NCBI GenBank assembly: GCA_018644665.1
Contig: JABGQA010000080.1
Coordinates: forward strand, 1 to 56,434
Direction of reading: 5' to 3'
DNA from: Candidatus Poribacteria bacterium
GTDB taxonomy: Bacteria > Poribacteria > WGA-4E > GCA-2687025
DNA: 56,434 bases
Shown here: in pieces, positions 42,165 to 51,876 of the stretch
How the letters are laid out: the number at the start of each line of letters is the position of its first letter
Numbering within the stretch: the stretch's first letter is position 1
Translations under genes and position numbers: made by a program
Notes under the pieces: generated by a model
Databases searched by the model: none
What the model was told of the DNA's origin: nothing
The model's input: the letters and a program-made list of their open reading frames with translations, nothing else

Positions 42165-43070
42165 GTGAAGCCGTACACGAACTCGAATGACGTCCTGAAC
42201 GACGCCGTCGCGCTACGGAAGCGCGCGGCGCGCGACGGTTACCTCTTCTTCACGGACCTCGTCGACTTGGCGGCGTTGCGGGCGCTACGCGGCCGGTTCG
42301 AGGAGATCTTGGCGCGTCACCAGTGGATAGACGAAGGCACGGCCGCCTCGGACCTGCTGACGACGAAGGAAGCGGTCGTGGAGGGCATGCCGGAGTTCAT
42401 CCCCGTCCTCGAGGACTTCCAACGGCTGGAGGAGTTCCACGCGTTCGCGCACGATCCTGGCGTCTTGGGGATGTTGGGCAGACTCTTCGGCGACACCGTG
42501 CTGGCCCATCCCCGCAACATCGGTCGGATCGTGTTCCCCACGACTCCGACGACGCCGCCGCACCAGGATTACGTGCACATCCAGGGTACGCCTGACGTCT
42601 GGACCGCGTGGATACCGTTGGGCGACTGCCCGCGGGCGCTTGGGGGGATTCAGGTGCTCGCCGGGTCACACCGCGTCGGCGTGTACCCGGTTCAGAGGAT
42701 GTCCGGCGCGGGAGGCGTCGGAGTGCCTACCGATGGCCTGCCGGGCGATTGGGTGGCTGGGGACTTCACCGCGGGCGACGCCCTGTTCTTCCACAGTGAG
42801 ACTATCCACGAGGGCCTGCCGAACACGACCAGCGACCGCTTCCGTCTCTCGGTCGACTACCGGTACCAGGCCGTGTCCAAGCCTGTCACGGAGGCTTCGC
42901 TCCTTCCGCATTTCAACCGGTTCGGATGGGACTGGGTGTACGAAGGCTGGCAGTCGGCCGACCTCCAGTACTACTGGCGCGAGTTCGACTTGGAGTTGGC
43001 TCCATTCACTCGGGACGTGTACCGCTTCGTAGAGGATGGCGCCGCCGGCCCGGAACACCCGCCTGAATGA
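42165..43070 (+). CDS. Phytanoyl-CoA dioxygenase family protein (PhyH)
   Basis: A 301-aa Fe(II)/2-oxoglutarate oxygenase. The facial triad is visible: His133 and Asp135 (PPHQDYVH) and His215 (SETIHEGLPN). Arg225 or Arg227 (RFRLSVDYRYQ) should bind 2-oxoglutarate. PhyH-type enzymes hydroxylate diverse small molecules and are strongly expanded in Poribacteria-like genomes. The start is GTG at 42165 with GGGGT ten bases upstream; the frame upstream runs into the Gfo gene. Together with the oxidoreductase it suggests hydroxylation and oxidation of one substrate class. Confidence 0.9.
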   Translation: MKPYTNSNDVLNDAVALRKRAARDGYLFFTDLVDLAALRALRGRFEEILARHQWIDEGTAASDLLTTKEAVVEGMPEFIPVLEDFQRLEEFHAFAHDPGVLGMLGRLFGDTVLAHPRNIGRIVFPTTPTTPPHQDYVHIQGTPDVWTAWIPLGDCPRALGGIQVLAGSHRVGVYPVQRMSGAGGVGVPTDGLPGDWVAGDFTAGDALFFHSETIHEGLPNTTSDRFRLSVDYRYQAVSKPVTEASLLPHFNRFGWDWVYEGWQSADLQYYWREFDLELAPFTRDVYRFVEDGAAGPEHPPE

Positions 43071-43471
43071 GCGCGCCTGCGCGCACATGACGTGTCGCCC
43101 GCAGGGCCCGGACGGCGTGGCCCGCGCAGTCAGGGAGATCCACGCGCCCGCGCCCTCCTGCGCGGCGTAACCGACGCGCACACCGGCGGCGATGCCGCTC
43201 GGAGCGCGCCGTGCGCGTGCGTACTCGCGAGCGCGGACCCGCCACCCCAACTGCTGGCCGAGGCCCGGCCCGCGCCCGGGACGCGGCATGGACGGCGAGG
43301 GCGTCGCCGGCCGATGCTGCGGCGCCAACGCGGCAGGCTGTGTCGCCCGTCCCAACCTGCGCGCCGGGGGCATCGCATCAGGTGCGGACGAGCGACCGCG
43401 CGGTCGCCCGTGGGTGGGTCACCGCCGCCACTATCGTCGCGTGCGCGGACTCCCGTCGGCGCGGCCGTTCG
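43071..43471. other. GC-rich spacer without recognisable gene
   Basis: About 400 bases of very GC-rich sequence. Overlapping open frames occur in several phases (for example 43092-43475), all Arg/Ala/Pro-rich, with no SD and no mutual support. No tRNA fold, repeat or hairpin of note was seen. The promoter at 43472 follows directly. Confidence 0.5.
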
Positions 43472-43500
43472 TTGACAAGTGATGCGTCCCCGGATATAGT
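43472..43500 (+). promoter_or_regulatory. Sigma-70 promoter of the phosphodiesterase/oxidoreductase operon
   Basis: TTGACA (43472-43477), 17-base spacer, TATAGT (43495-43500). Start predicted near 43507, a 27-base leader carrying AAGGA before the TTG start at 43534. Confidence 0.82.
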
Positions 43501-43533
43501 GCTGGCCTGGCGTGAGGCTGGGAAGGAACACCT

Positions 43534-45015
43534 TTGGCAACTACGCGCGCGCGGACGGAACGCGTAGCCATAATCGGCCTCGACTGCGCCGCCCCCGAGC
43601 TTCTCTTTTCCGAATGGATCGACGAGCTACCGAACATCCGCGGGCTGATTGCGCGCGGCGTCCACGGCGAACTCGCAAGTATCGTTCCGCCGATAACCGT
43701 GCCCGCGTGGATGTCGATGATGACAAGCCAGGATCCCGGGAGCCTGGGAATCTATGGCTTCCGCAACAGGCGTGATCATTCGTACGGTGGCCTGTTCTTC
43801 GCTTCTGGATCGTCCGTCAAGCAGCCGACGCTGTGGGACGTTCTCGGCAAGAACCGGCGCGACAGCATCGTGATGGGCGTACCGCCGACCTACCCGCCGA
43901 AGGCGATCCGGGGTAGCTTGGTCTCCTGCTTCCTCACGCCCGACACGAACCGACCTTTCACGTACCCGACATCTCTCGGGGCCGAAATTCACGGCGTCGC
44001 CGACGGTTACATGCTGGATGTTGCTGGCTTCAGGCGGCTGGACCGCTCGAGGCTGCTCGCGCAACTCCACGCCATGATGGACAAGCGGTTCCGCGCCGCA
44101 AGGCATCTCGTGGAGACGAAGCCGTGGGATCTCTTCGCGATGGTGGAAATCGGCGTCGACCGTCTTCATCACGCGTTCTGGCGGTACTGGGACCCAACAC
44201 ATCGCTTGCACGAACCGGACAGTCCGTTCGCGTCGGCCATGCACGACTACTACGTGGCGCTCGACGCGCACATTGGGTCGCTGGTCGAGTCCCTCGGCGA
44301 AGACACGACGGTCTTCATCGTCTCCGATCATGGCGCGAAGCGCATGGACGGTGGGATCTGCATCAACGAGTGGCTGATCGCTAACGGCTATCTCACGCTG
44401 AAGAGCGCGCCCGAGGAGGCCACACGCCTCAGACCCGACATGGTCGACTGGGCGAACACCCGCGCTTGGGGCGACGGAGGCTACTACGGGCGCGTATTCA
44501 TCAACGTGGCGGGCAGAGAGCCCGAGGGCTGCGTTCAGCCCGAGGCGGCCGACGCCCTCCTCGACGAGTTGATCGCTGGCCTCGAGGCGCTTGGCGACGA
44601 GCGCGGCCGGCCAATTGGCACACGCGTGCATCGGCCGAGCGAACTGTACGCGCGCGTCGAAGGCATTGCCCCTGACCTCATCGCGCTCTTCGGGGGGCTG
44701 CACTGGCGGTCGCTAGGCTCGGTCGGCGGCGGGAGCGTGCACGCGTTCGAGAACGACACGGGCCCCGACGACGCGAACCACGCGGAGAACGGCGTGCTCA
44801 TCGCGGCTGGGCCGGGCATCGGCACGCAATCGGACCCCGTCGTCGGCATGTCGCTCCTGGATGTCGCTCCTACAGTCTTGGAGCTGTACGGCTTCGACCC
44901 GCTGCCGGAGCACCAAGGGTCTAGCCTCGTGAACCGGTTCGACACAGGAGAAGCGTTCACCGCGCTCGACGAAGAGACGATCGCCGAGCGGCTTGAGGAA
45001 CTGGGTTACCTGTAA
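43534..45015 (+). CDS. Alkaline-phosphatase-superfamily phosphodiesterase
   Basis: A 493-aa protein of the type I phosphodiesterase/nucleotide pyrophosphatase branch. IIGLDCAAPELL supplies the first metal Asp17; Thr55 (PPITVPAWMSMMTS) is the expected nucleophile; FIVSDHGAKRMDG and the late ANHAENGVLIAAGPG supply the other metal ligands. No signal peptide, so probably cytoplasmic. The start is TTG at 43534, supported by GAAGGAA six bases upstream and by the promoter spacing. First of four genes in one operon, each following the previous by 24-30 bases. Confidence 0.87.
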   Translation: MATTRARTERVAIIGLDCAAPELLFSEWIDELPNIRGLIARGVHGELASIVPPITVPAWMSMMTSQDPGSLGIYGFRNRRDHSYGGLFFASGSSVKQPTLWDVLGKNRRDSIVMGVPPTYPPKAIRGSLVSCFLTPDTNRPFTYPTSLGAEIHGVADGYMLDVAGFRRLDRSRLLAQLHAMMDKRFRAARHLVETKPWDLFAMVEIGVDRLHHAFWRYWDPTHRLHEPDSPFASAMHDYYVALDAHIGSLVESLGEDTTVFIVSDHGAKRMDGGICINEWLIANGYLTLKSAPEEATRLRPDMVDWANTRAWGDGGYYGRVFINVAGREPEGCVQPEAADALLDELIAGLEALGDERGRPIGTRVHRPSELYARVEGIAPDLIALFGGLHWRSLGSVGGGSVHAFENDTGPDDANHAENGVLIAAGPGIGTQSDPVVGMSLLDVAPTVLELYGFDPLPEHQGSSLVNRFDTGEAFTALDEETIAERLEELGYL

Positions 45016-45044
45016 GCGCCGCCTCGGAGTGATTGGAGCCGCGC

Positions 45045-46103
45045 ATGGCATCGATCGGCATAGGCGTCCTCAGCCTCGCGCACGGGCACATACAGTCGTA
45101 TTGCGGAGAGATACAGGGCTTCGATGACGCAGACGTCATATCCTGTTGGGACGACGACGAGACGCGCGGGCGAGCCGCAGCGGAACGGTACGGCATGGAC
45201 TACGTTGCGGACCCCCATGCCGTCGTGGAAGACGACCGCGTCCAAGCCGTGATGATAGGCGTCGAGACGAACCGGCACGCGGAAATGGTGCGCCTCGCGG
45301 CCAACGCGGGGAAGCACATCCTGCTGCAGAAGCCCATGGCCCTCACGCTCGACGACTGCGACCAGATCATCGCGGACATCGACCGCACTGGCGTCCTGTT
45401 CTCAATGGGCTACCAGATGCGCCAGGACCCGATGAACCAGAAGATCAAGGCGCTCATCGACGACGGCACGCTGGGGCGTATCGGGATCGTCCGGCGCCGG
45501 CACTGTCTCAACATGCTGTTCAACGAGGCGTTCCACAGCAGTTGGCATGTGGACCCCGAGAAGAACATGGGCATGTGGATGGACGACGCGTCGCACGCGG
45601 CGGATTTCCTCCTGTGGATCCTGGGGAAGCCCGTCAGTGTCATGGCTGAGATCGACAGCATCCTCACCGACGTCGTCCACGACGAAACAGGCTGCGCGAT
45701 ATACCGCTTCGAGGGCGGGCCGATGGCGATCCTGCTGAACTCGTCCGTCGTGTGGGCAGGGGAGAACACGACCGAGGTATACGGTGCCCGCGGCGTCGTC
45801 ATCCAGAACCACGACGACGGGCCGTCCACCGCCAGAGTTGGCATCCCGAATCCCATTGGCCTTAAGCTGTTCCGTAGCGACGCGCAGCAGGATGGGTGGG
45901 AGGACCTTGGGTTCGAACTACCCGCCGGACATGGCGCGCGCATCGCCGCGGTCGCGCGCCCGTTCATCGACTACCTCCAGGACCCCTCGCTGCCACACGC
46001 CACGGCGCGGGAGGGTAAGACGTGCATCGAGATGATCCTCGGCGCGTACACGTCCGCTCGCGAGGGGCGACGTGTGTCGCTGCCGCTCACGGACGCGGGC
46101 TAG
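45045..46103 (+). CDS. Gfo/Idh/MocA family oxidoreductase with altered active-site motif
   Basis: A 352-aa protein with a Rossmann start GIGVLSLAHGHIQSY, in which the usual GxGxxG is degenerate, and HILLQKPMAL, where the normal Glu-Lys-Pro is Gln95-Lys96-Pro97. The catalytic Lys remains. WMDDASHAADFLLW carries the His of the C-terminal domain. ATG at 45045 has GGAG six bases upstream; a TTG 12 bases earlier is rejected. It may bind cofactor differently or have a changed substrate. Second gene of the operon. Confidence 0.88.
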   Translation: MASIGIGVLSLAHGHIQSYCGEIQGFDDADVISCWDDDETRGRAAAERYGMDYVADPHAVVEDDRVQAVMIGVETNRHAEMVRLAANAGKHILLQKPMALTLDDCDQIIADIDRTGVLFSMGYQMRQDPMNQKIKALIDDGTLGRIGIVRRRHCLNMLFNEAFHSSWHVDPEKNMGMWMDDASHAADFLLWILGKPVSVMAEIDSILTDVVHDETGCAIYRFEGGPMAILLNSSVVWAGENTTEVYGARGVVIQNHDDGPSTARVGIPNPIGLKLFRSDAQQDGWEDLGFELPAGHGARIAAVARPFIDYLQDPSLPHATAREGKTCIEMILGAYTSAREGRRVSLPLTDAG

Positions 46104-46133
46104 CCGTACGGTAGCGGAATCGGAGTTCCGACT

Positions 46134-47525
46134 ATGAACGTCATACTGCTGTCGCTCGATACGCTCCGCGCCCAGAGCATGTCGTGCTACGGCCACTCGA
46201 ACCTAACCACGCCCTATCTCGACGAAGTAGCGGCGTCCGGGACGCTCTTCGAGACGTGCATCTCGCCGCACATTCCCACGCACCCGGCCCACACGTCCCT
46301 GTTCACCGGGAAGGACGTGCTCAGCCACCAGATCATCACGCAGGGAGGCAAGCAAGAGCTTGCCGCCGATGTCCCGATGCTGGCGGAACTGTTAGGCGCG
46401 CGCGGTTACTTCACCGCGGCGGCCGACAACCTCGGGCGGTGGTTCTCGCGTGGGTTCGACATGTACGAGGGCTACTCCTGGGACATGCAGTACAAGGGCG
46501 CGCGCAAGGCGGAGGCCGTGAACGAGACCGCGTTCCGCCTGCTCGACGCCGCTCGCGGGCAGGACAAGCCATTCTTCGCCTTCCTCCACTACTGGGACCC
46601 GCACACGCCGTACCTCCCGCCCGAGCCGTGGGAGCGCATGTTCTACACGGGGGACGAGTGTGACCCCACGAACGACTCGATGGAGGCAGTGTACGCCTGC
46701 GAGCCGTTCAAGTGGTACTTCCAAAACTGGATGTACCGGCCGGATGCCGACGATCCCGACGACAAGACCAAGGGCAAGCTGTGGACCGATCGCAGCTACG
46801 TCAACGCGCTCTACGACGCCGAGATCGCGTACATGGACCACAGCCTGCAGCAGTTGTGGCACTACCTCGCGCACCATGACCTCGTCGAGGACACGCTGGT
46901 TGTAATCCTCGGCGACCACGGCGAGGAACTGGACGAGCACGAGCTGTGGTATGACCATCACGGGCTGTACGAGACGAACATCTGGGTGCCATTGATCTTC
47001 CACCACCCCTACGCAGTACCGGAACTGCAGCGTCTGAGCGGAATGGTGACACTGGCGGATGTCGCGCCGACTATCCTCGACTTCTGTGGCCTACGTGATG
47101 TAGCGCAGGAGAACGCGATGGATGGCGCCTCGCTGCGGGACCTCATCGACCACGGCTCACATGCGGGTGCCCGGGACGGCGTGTACCTGACCGAAAACGC
47201 CTGGATGCGCAAGCGTGGATGGCGCACGCCGAGGTGGAAGTTGATCGTCGAGACGGGGCACACGCCTGAAGTGTACGGCCGCTCCGACGATGAGCTTTAC
47301 GACCTCGTCACCGACCCCGGCGAGCAGGACAACGTCATCGAGACACACCCAGATGTTGCGGAGGGGCTGCGCGCCGACATGCAGGCCCATCTGAGCACGC
47401 GCCTGTCGGAGACGGGCCTGCCCGACCCGACCGAAGAGCAGGACATCACGCTCCGCCACATCGGTAGCCTTGAGACAGCCGTCCCGAAGGACCAAGTGTT
47501 TGGGGCCGACGAGGACGACGCGTAG
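46134..47525 (+). CDS. Sulfatase-like hydrolase with Thr at the nucleophile position
   Basis: A 463-aa alkaline-phosphatase-superfamily enzyme with sulfatase architecture: VILLSLDTLRAQSMSCYG (Asp9 metal site), VVILGDHGEELDEH and a C-terminal DLVTDPGEQDNVIE segment. At the formylglycine position (C/S-x-P-x-R in sulfatases) it has Thr49-His-Pro-Ala-His53, so it is not a formylglycine sulfatase. A phosphodiesterase, phosphonate ester or phosphatase activity fits better. No signal peptide, so cytoplasmic. Third gene of the operon. Confidence 0.87.
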   Translation: MNVILLSLDTLRAQSMSCYGHSNLTTPYLDEVAASGTLFETCISPHIPTHPAHTSLFTGKDVLSHQIITQGGKQELAADVPMLAELLGARGYFTAAADNLGRWFSRGFDMYEGYSWDMQYKGARKAEAVNETAFRLLDAARGQDKPFFAFLHYWDPHTPYLPPEPWERMFYTGDECDPTNDSMEAVYACEPFKWYFQNWMYRPDADDPDDKTKGKLWTDRSYVNALYDAEIAYMDHSLQQLWHYLAHHDLVEDTLVVILGDHGEELDEHELWYDHHGLYETNIWVPLIFHHPYAVPELQRLSGMVTLADVAPTILDFCGLRDVAQENAMDGASLRDLIDHGSHAGARDGVYLTENAWMRKRGWRTPRWKLIVETGHTPEVYGRSDDELYDLVTDPGEQDNVIETHPDVAEGLRADMQAHLSTRLSETGLPDPTEEQDITLRHIGSLETAVPKDQVFGADEDDA

Positions 47526-47549
47526 CGACATACCGCGCGGGAGAACCGC

Positions 47550-48551
47550 ATGCTACGGACGGCAGTGATCGGACTCGGCCACATCGGCCTGACGCATTGC
47601 GCGTGCTACAGAGACAGCGAACTTGCCGACTTCGTCGCCGTGTGTGACATGGACGAGGATCGTGCGGCGGCCCAGTCGCAAAGCTTCGACGTCCCGGCAT
47701 ACGCCACCACCGCCGACCTCTTCGGATCCGCGGACGTCGACGCGGTGAGTGTGTGCACGGCGGGCTTCGAGAACGGCAGCCACCACCACGCGCCGGTGAT
47801 GGCCGCGCTCGAGGCCGGGAAGCACGTCCTTTGTGAAAAGCCATTGAGTAACGACCTCGGCCAGGCGCGGGAAATGGTCGCGGAGGCGAAGACGCGTGGC
47901 CTGTACCTCGGGACGAACCTGAATCACAGGTTCACGCCGTTCGCATGGCAGGCCAAGGGGTGGATGGACGAAGGGGAGGATGGCCGAGTCGGCCAGCCGC
48001 TGTTCGTGAACATGGCTCTGCGGATAGAGAATCCGAACGAGTCGTCACCGTTCTTCCACGTGCGCGCGTTGCACCCGCATTCGCTGGATGTGATGCGGTT
48101 CTTCGCTGGCGAGGCCGAGGCCGTGCACGCGTTCGCGAATCGCGCTCCAGGCCGAGTGAACTGGAGCAATATCTCGGTGAACCTGCATTACCGAAACGGC
48201 GCAATCGGGCACCTGAGCGGCAGCTATGACGCTGGCACGCTGTTGGAGCGCACTGAGGTGGCGGGGACGAACGGCCGCTTCGTGATCGAGGGCGTGTACG
48301 AGGAACTGCACTACTGGCCACGACGCGGGAGCGGCCACGAGGTGTACACGAACCCGCCCGCGGGCGCGGCCGGGCACATCGGCGGGTTCGACGACACGTT
48401 CACCGCGCGCCTTGATTACTGGCTCCAGCAACTCACGGACAACGTGTCCCCGGACGAGATCGAGGCCTCCGGCGAAGCTGGCCTGCGCGTGCAGGAGATC
48501 GTGGAAGCCGCGATCGAGTCGTTCACGACGAAGACAGTCGTCACCCTCTAG
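47550..48551 (+). CDS. Gfo/Idh/MocA family oxidoreductase
   Basis: A 333-aa NAD(P)-dependent oxidoreductase. GLGHIGLTH is the Rossmann motif; HVLCEKPLS (Glu96-Lys97-Pro98) carries the catalytic Lys; FFHVRALHPHSLDVMRFF holds the C-terminal His. Canonical, unlike the paralogue two genes upstream. GGGAG seven bases before ATG. Fourth and last gene of the operon. Confidence 0.92.
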   Translation: MLRTAVIGLGHIGLTHCACYRDSELADFVAVCDMDEDRAAAQSQSFDVPAYATTADLFGSADVDAVSVCTAGFENGSHHHAPVMAALEAGKHVLCEKPLSNDLGQAREMVAEAKTRGLYLGTNLNHRFTPFAWQAKGWMDEGEDGRVGQPLFVNMALRIENPNESSPFFHVRALHPHSLDVMRFFAGEAEAVHAFANRAPGRVNWSNISVNLHYRNGAIGHLSGSYDAGTLLERTEVAGTNGRFVIEGVYEELHYWPRRGSGHEVYTNPPAGAAGHIGGFDDTFTARLDYWLQQLTDNVSPDEIEASGEAGLRVQEIVEAAIESFTTKTVVTL

Positions 48552-48597
48552 TCCGCGTCCCGGTATCCCACGGGCGCCCTTCGACGGAGCCGCCGTA

Positions 48598-51500
48598 GTG
48601 CTTCTCGCCACGCGACACACGCTACGCCGGCGGCTCGCGTTGGCGCTCCTCGCGGCGGTGGCTATCGCCGTCGGCCTGGTGGCGCGAGCAGACGAAGCTA
48701 CCGACTACACCCTCGCGTACGCCATGTTCGACGAAGGACAGTACGACCTCGCCCGCGCGGAATTCGCACGGTTCGTCTTGACCTACCCGGACAGCGACCA
48801 GGCAGACGACGCCCTGTATCTGGAGGCGGAGTCGGAACGGCTGCTCGGGAGATACGATGAGGCCGCGGACACGTACCGGCGACTGCTGAACGACTACCCA
48901 CACAGCCCACTAGGCGCCGACGCGTTGCACGGCATTGGGCAGGCGTGGTTCGGCTCCGGGCGCTACGACGAGAGCATTCTGGCCTTCGAGAAGGTCACGG
49001 GAGACGGTGTCAGCGCCGACGTCCGCTCGACCGCTGGATATCACATCGCTGAGGCCCACTATCGTCTGGGGAACTACGCCCAAGCGCTAGCCGCTTACGA
49101 AGACCTGCTGGCAACCGCGCCGGACGCGCCAGAGGCCCGCGCGGCCACCTACGCGAAGGGGTGGGCGCTGTTTCACCTGCGCGAATACAGCCAGGCCCGG
49201 GAGACGTTCCTGCACTTCCTCGCCAGGTACGACTCAGGCCCCGAGAGTGTCGAGGCAGGCTACCGCGCCTCTGAGTGCCTATTCTTGGCGGAGCAATGGC
49301 CCGAGGCGCGTGCGGCCTTTGCGGCCTTCGTCGCAGACAACCTTGACGACGCCGGTGCTCGCCCGCTGGTAGCCGACGCGGCGTTGCGCGTCGGACAATG
49401 CCTGCAGCGCGTTGGCGACACCGACGCCGCCATCGCCCAGTTCCGCCAGACAGCACAACTGTACGCCGACCTCGACGCGGCCCAAGAAGCTCAGTACTGG
49501 GTTGGCGAGGTGCTGTACCAAGCCGGCCGGTACGGCGAGGCCGTCCCCGAGTATGCACGACTCCTCGACGCGTACCCCGGCAGCCCGCTCGAAGCGCAGA
49601 CGCACTACAGCGTAGGTCGGGCCAGGTTCGCCCTCGGGGCCTACCGCGAGGCGCTCCAGTCGTTCGACGCCGTGCTCGCCGTCGACGATGGCGAATTGGG
49701 CGACGCCTCAACGTGGTATCTGGGCGAGTGCCGCCGGTTGCTCGAGGAATACAACACGGCCCTCATCTGGTACCGCCGCGTCCCCAGGACGTCGCCGTAC
49801 GCGGACGACGCGATGTTCGGCATGGGCGCCAGCCACTTCGCGCTGGGGGACCTCGACAGTTCGATCGAGGCGTACTCGCACCTGGCCGATGCGCCGGGCG
49901 CGACGCTACAACGAGACGCGCTGTACCACCTCGGTGTCGCCTACTACAACGCCGCACGGTACGCGGACGCCGCCGATGCGCTCGCGCGGTTCCTGGCGGG
50001 CGGGGGGTCAACACCAGTCGCCCCGGCCGACGGCGCTCTTTACTGGCGTCTCCGGTCCCTGTACGAGCAACGGCTATTCGCCGACACTGCCACTGCGGCG
50101 CGGAAGCTCCTGCGGGACCACGCGGCGAGCGAGTACGTCGCGCCGACGCGGTTCTACCTGGGCGAGAGCCTGTATTGGCAGGGGGACTACGCTGACGCCA
50201 GAGCGGAATACGAGGCTCTGGTCGCTGCTAACCCATCGGGTGAGTGGGCCGAGCGCGCCCAGTACCATGTCGGCTGGACTCACTTCGCTGCAGCGCAGGC
50301 TGCCGGGGAGGAAGACGGCGCCCCAGAATTCGCCAGCGCCATCGACGTGTGGCGCGGTCTGAGCGACGACGGCGACGGAACGGGGATGTTCGCCGCTCAG
50401 GCCCTGTACGACGTTGGCGTCGCTCAGCTCAACATGAGGGAGCACGACGACGCGATCCAGACGTTCCTGCGTGTCGTATCCCGCTTCCCGGACGGCGAAT
50501 GGGCCGATGATGCGCGGTACCGTGTCGCCTGGGCGCACTACGCTCAGGAAGACTACGAGGAAGCCCGGCGCGTGTTCGACGAGTTCCTGCTTCGCCACCC
50601 TGGTAGTGAACTTGCGCCTGAAGCCATCTTCCACAAGGGGACCTGCCACTTCCGAGCCGCTCGGTACTACGAGGCCATCGCGGAGTACGTCCGCGTGTCG
50701 GAGCAGTACCCAACGGCAGTGCTGACCGCGACCGCGCAGGAAGGGCTGGGAGTGCACATACGCGAGGAAGCCCTCTACCAGATCGGCGAGAGCTACTACA
50801 ATCTGGGCGACTACGGCGAAGCCGTTGCGGCCTATGAACGGCTCCAGGATCTCTACCCCAAGAGCGGGTTGGCCGACGACGCCCAGTATGCAATCGCGAC
50901 GGCGTACCAGTTGCAGGAGCGGCCCGAGGCGGCGCTCGCCGCGTACGAGTCCGTGGCGGCGAAGTACCCGTCCAGCGATCTGGCTCCTGAGGCCCTGCAC
51001 ATGGTCGGCGTGCAGCACTTCGACGGCGCGAACTTCCAGGAGGCGATCGCGGAGTTCCAGCGCGTCGTCACACGGTACCCGGACGCGGACGCCGCCCCAC
51101 GCGCGCAGTACGACATCGGACGCAGCTACTACCGACTGAGATCGCATGAGCACGCTGTCCGCGCTTGCGAGAAGGCGGCGGCACACGGACGGGCCGACGA
51201 AGACCTGCGGGCGAGCGCCACGTACCTCGCGGCGTGGATACTCCGCGACGAGGAGCACCCGCGCCGCGACCTCGACGGCGCGGCGAAGCGCCTACGCACT
51301 CTCGTCACAACATACCCGACAGCGGCGGAGTCGCCCCGAGCGTATCTCCTGTTGGCGGAACTCTACCGTGAGCAGGATCGACCGGATGACGCCGTGCGCG
51401 CGTACCGCGACCTCGTTGGCGAGCACGCTGGCACCGAGGAATCCCGCGCGGCGCTCGTCGATCTCGGCGCGACGCTACTGCAGCTAGGCCGGTACGGCGA

Positions 51501-51876
51501 AGCCCTAGACGCCGTTGCGCCGATCACTGAAGCCGCGAGTGAGTACACGCCCGCCCTCGTCGTCGATGGGCAGTTGGTGGCCGGCGACGCGCTGACCGCG
51601 CTGCTGCGATACGAGGATGCCGCTCGCGCATATCTCGTCATCGCATTGGTGCCCGCGTACACGGAGCACTCGCCGTTCGCGGCGTTGCAGGCGCTCAGCA
51701 AGGCGGGCGACGCATACGAGCGCGCGGCGCGTCCTGAGCTGGCGCGGAAGTGGTACGACACCGCGTTGGACACGTACTCCAGTCACGCCGAGCGAAACGC
51801 GACATGGACGCAGTTCCTGGACTTCGCGTCCGGTCGGCGCGATGCGCTTCGGGAACAGCCGGACGGCGGCGAATGA
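48598..51876 (+). CDS. Giant exported TPR protein, 1092 aa
   Basis: GTG start at 48598 with GGAG eight bases upstream, followed by a signal peptide (residues 1-29, LALALLAAVAIAVGLVARA). The rest is about 25-28 TPR/Sel1-like helical pairs of the BamD/YbgF style (DYTLAYAMFDEGQYDLARAE as the first, many with a GxYxEAxxxYxxLL core). There is no lipobox. Large periplasmic TPR solenoids like this serve as scaffolds for outer-membrane complexes or polysaccharide export. Its stop overlaps the start of the next gene by four bases (ATGA), so the barrel protein is its likely partner. Confidence 0.87.
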   Translation: MLLATRHTLRRRLALALLAAVAIAVGLVARADEATDYTLAYAMFDEGQYDLARAEFARFVLTYPDSDQADDALYLEAESERLLGRYDEAADTYRRLLNDYPHSPLGADALHGIGQAWFGSGRYDESILAFEKVTGDGVSADVRSTAGYHIAEAHYRLGNYAQALAAYEDLLATAPDAPEARAATYAKGWALFHLREYSQARETFLHFLARYDSGPESVEAGYRASECLFLAEQWPEARAAFAAFVADNLDDAGARPLVADAALRVGQCLQRVGDTDAAIAQFRQTAQLYADLDAAQEAQYWVGEVLYQAGRYGEAVPEYARLLDAYPGSPLEAQTHYSVGRARFALGAYREALQSFDAVLAVDDGELGDASTWYLGECRRLLEEYNTALIWYRRVPRTSPYADDAMFGMGASHFALGDLDSSIEAYSHLADAPGATLQRDALYHLGVAYYNAARYADAADALARFLAGGGSTPVAPADGALYWRLRSLYEQRLFADTATAARKLLRDHAASEYVAPTRFYLGESLYWQGDYADARAEYEALVAANPSGEWAERAQYHVGWTHFAAAQAAGEEDGAPEFASAIDVWRGLSDDGDGTGMFAAQALYDVGVAQLNMREHDDAIQTFLRVVSRFPDGEWADDARYRVAWAHYAQEDYEEARRVFDEFLLRHPGSELAPEAIFHKGTCHFRAARYYEAIAEYVRVSEQYPTAVLTATAQEGLGVHIREEALYQIGESYYNLGDYGEAVAAYERLQDLYPKSGLADDAQYAIATAYQLQERPEAALAAYESVAAKYPSSDLAPEALHMVGVQHFDGANFQEAIAEFQRVVTRYPDADAAPRAQYDIGRSYYRLRSHEHAVRACEKAAAHGRADEDLRASATYLAAWILRDEEHPRRDLDGAAKRLRTLVTTYPTAAESPRAYLLLAELYREQDRPDDAVRAYRDLVGEHAGTEESRAALVDLGATLLQLGRYGEALDAVAPITEAASEYTPALVVDGQLVAGDALTALLRYEDAARAYLVIALVPAYTEHSPFAALQALSKAGDAYERAARPELARKWYDTALDTYSSHAERNATWTQFLDFASGRRDALREQPDGGE

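Noticed and set aside
46134..47525. Formylglycine-dependent sulfatase
   Set aside because: The activation motif C/S-x-P-x-R is T-H-P-A-H here, so formylglycine cannot form.
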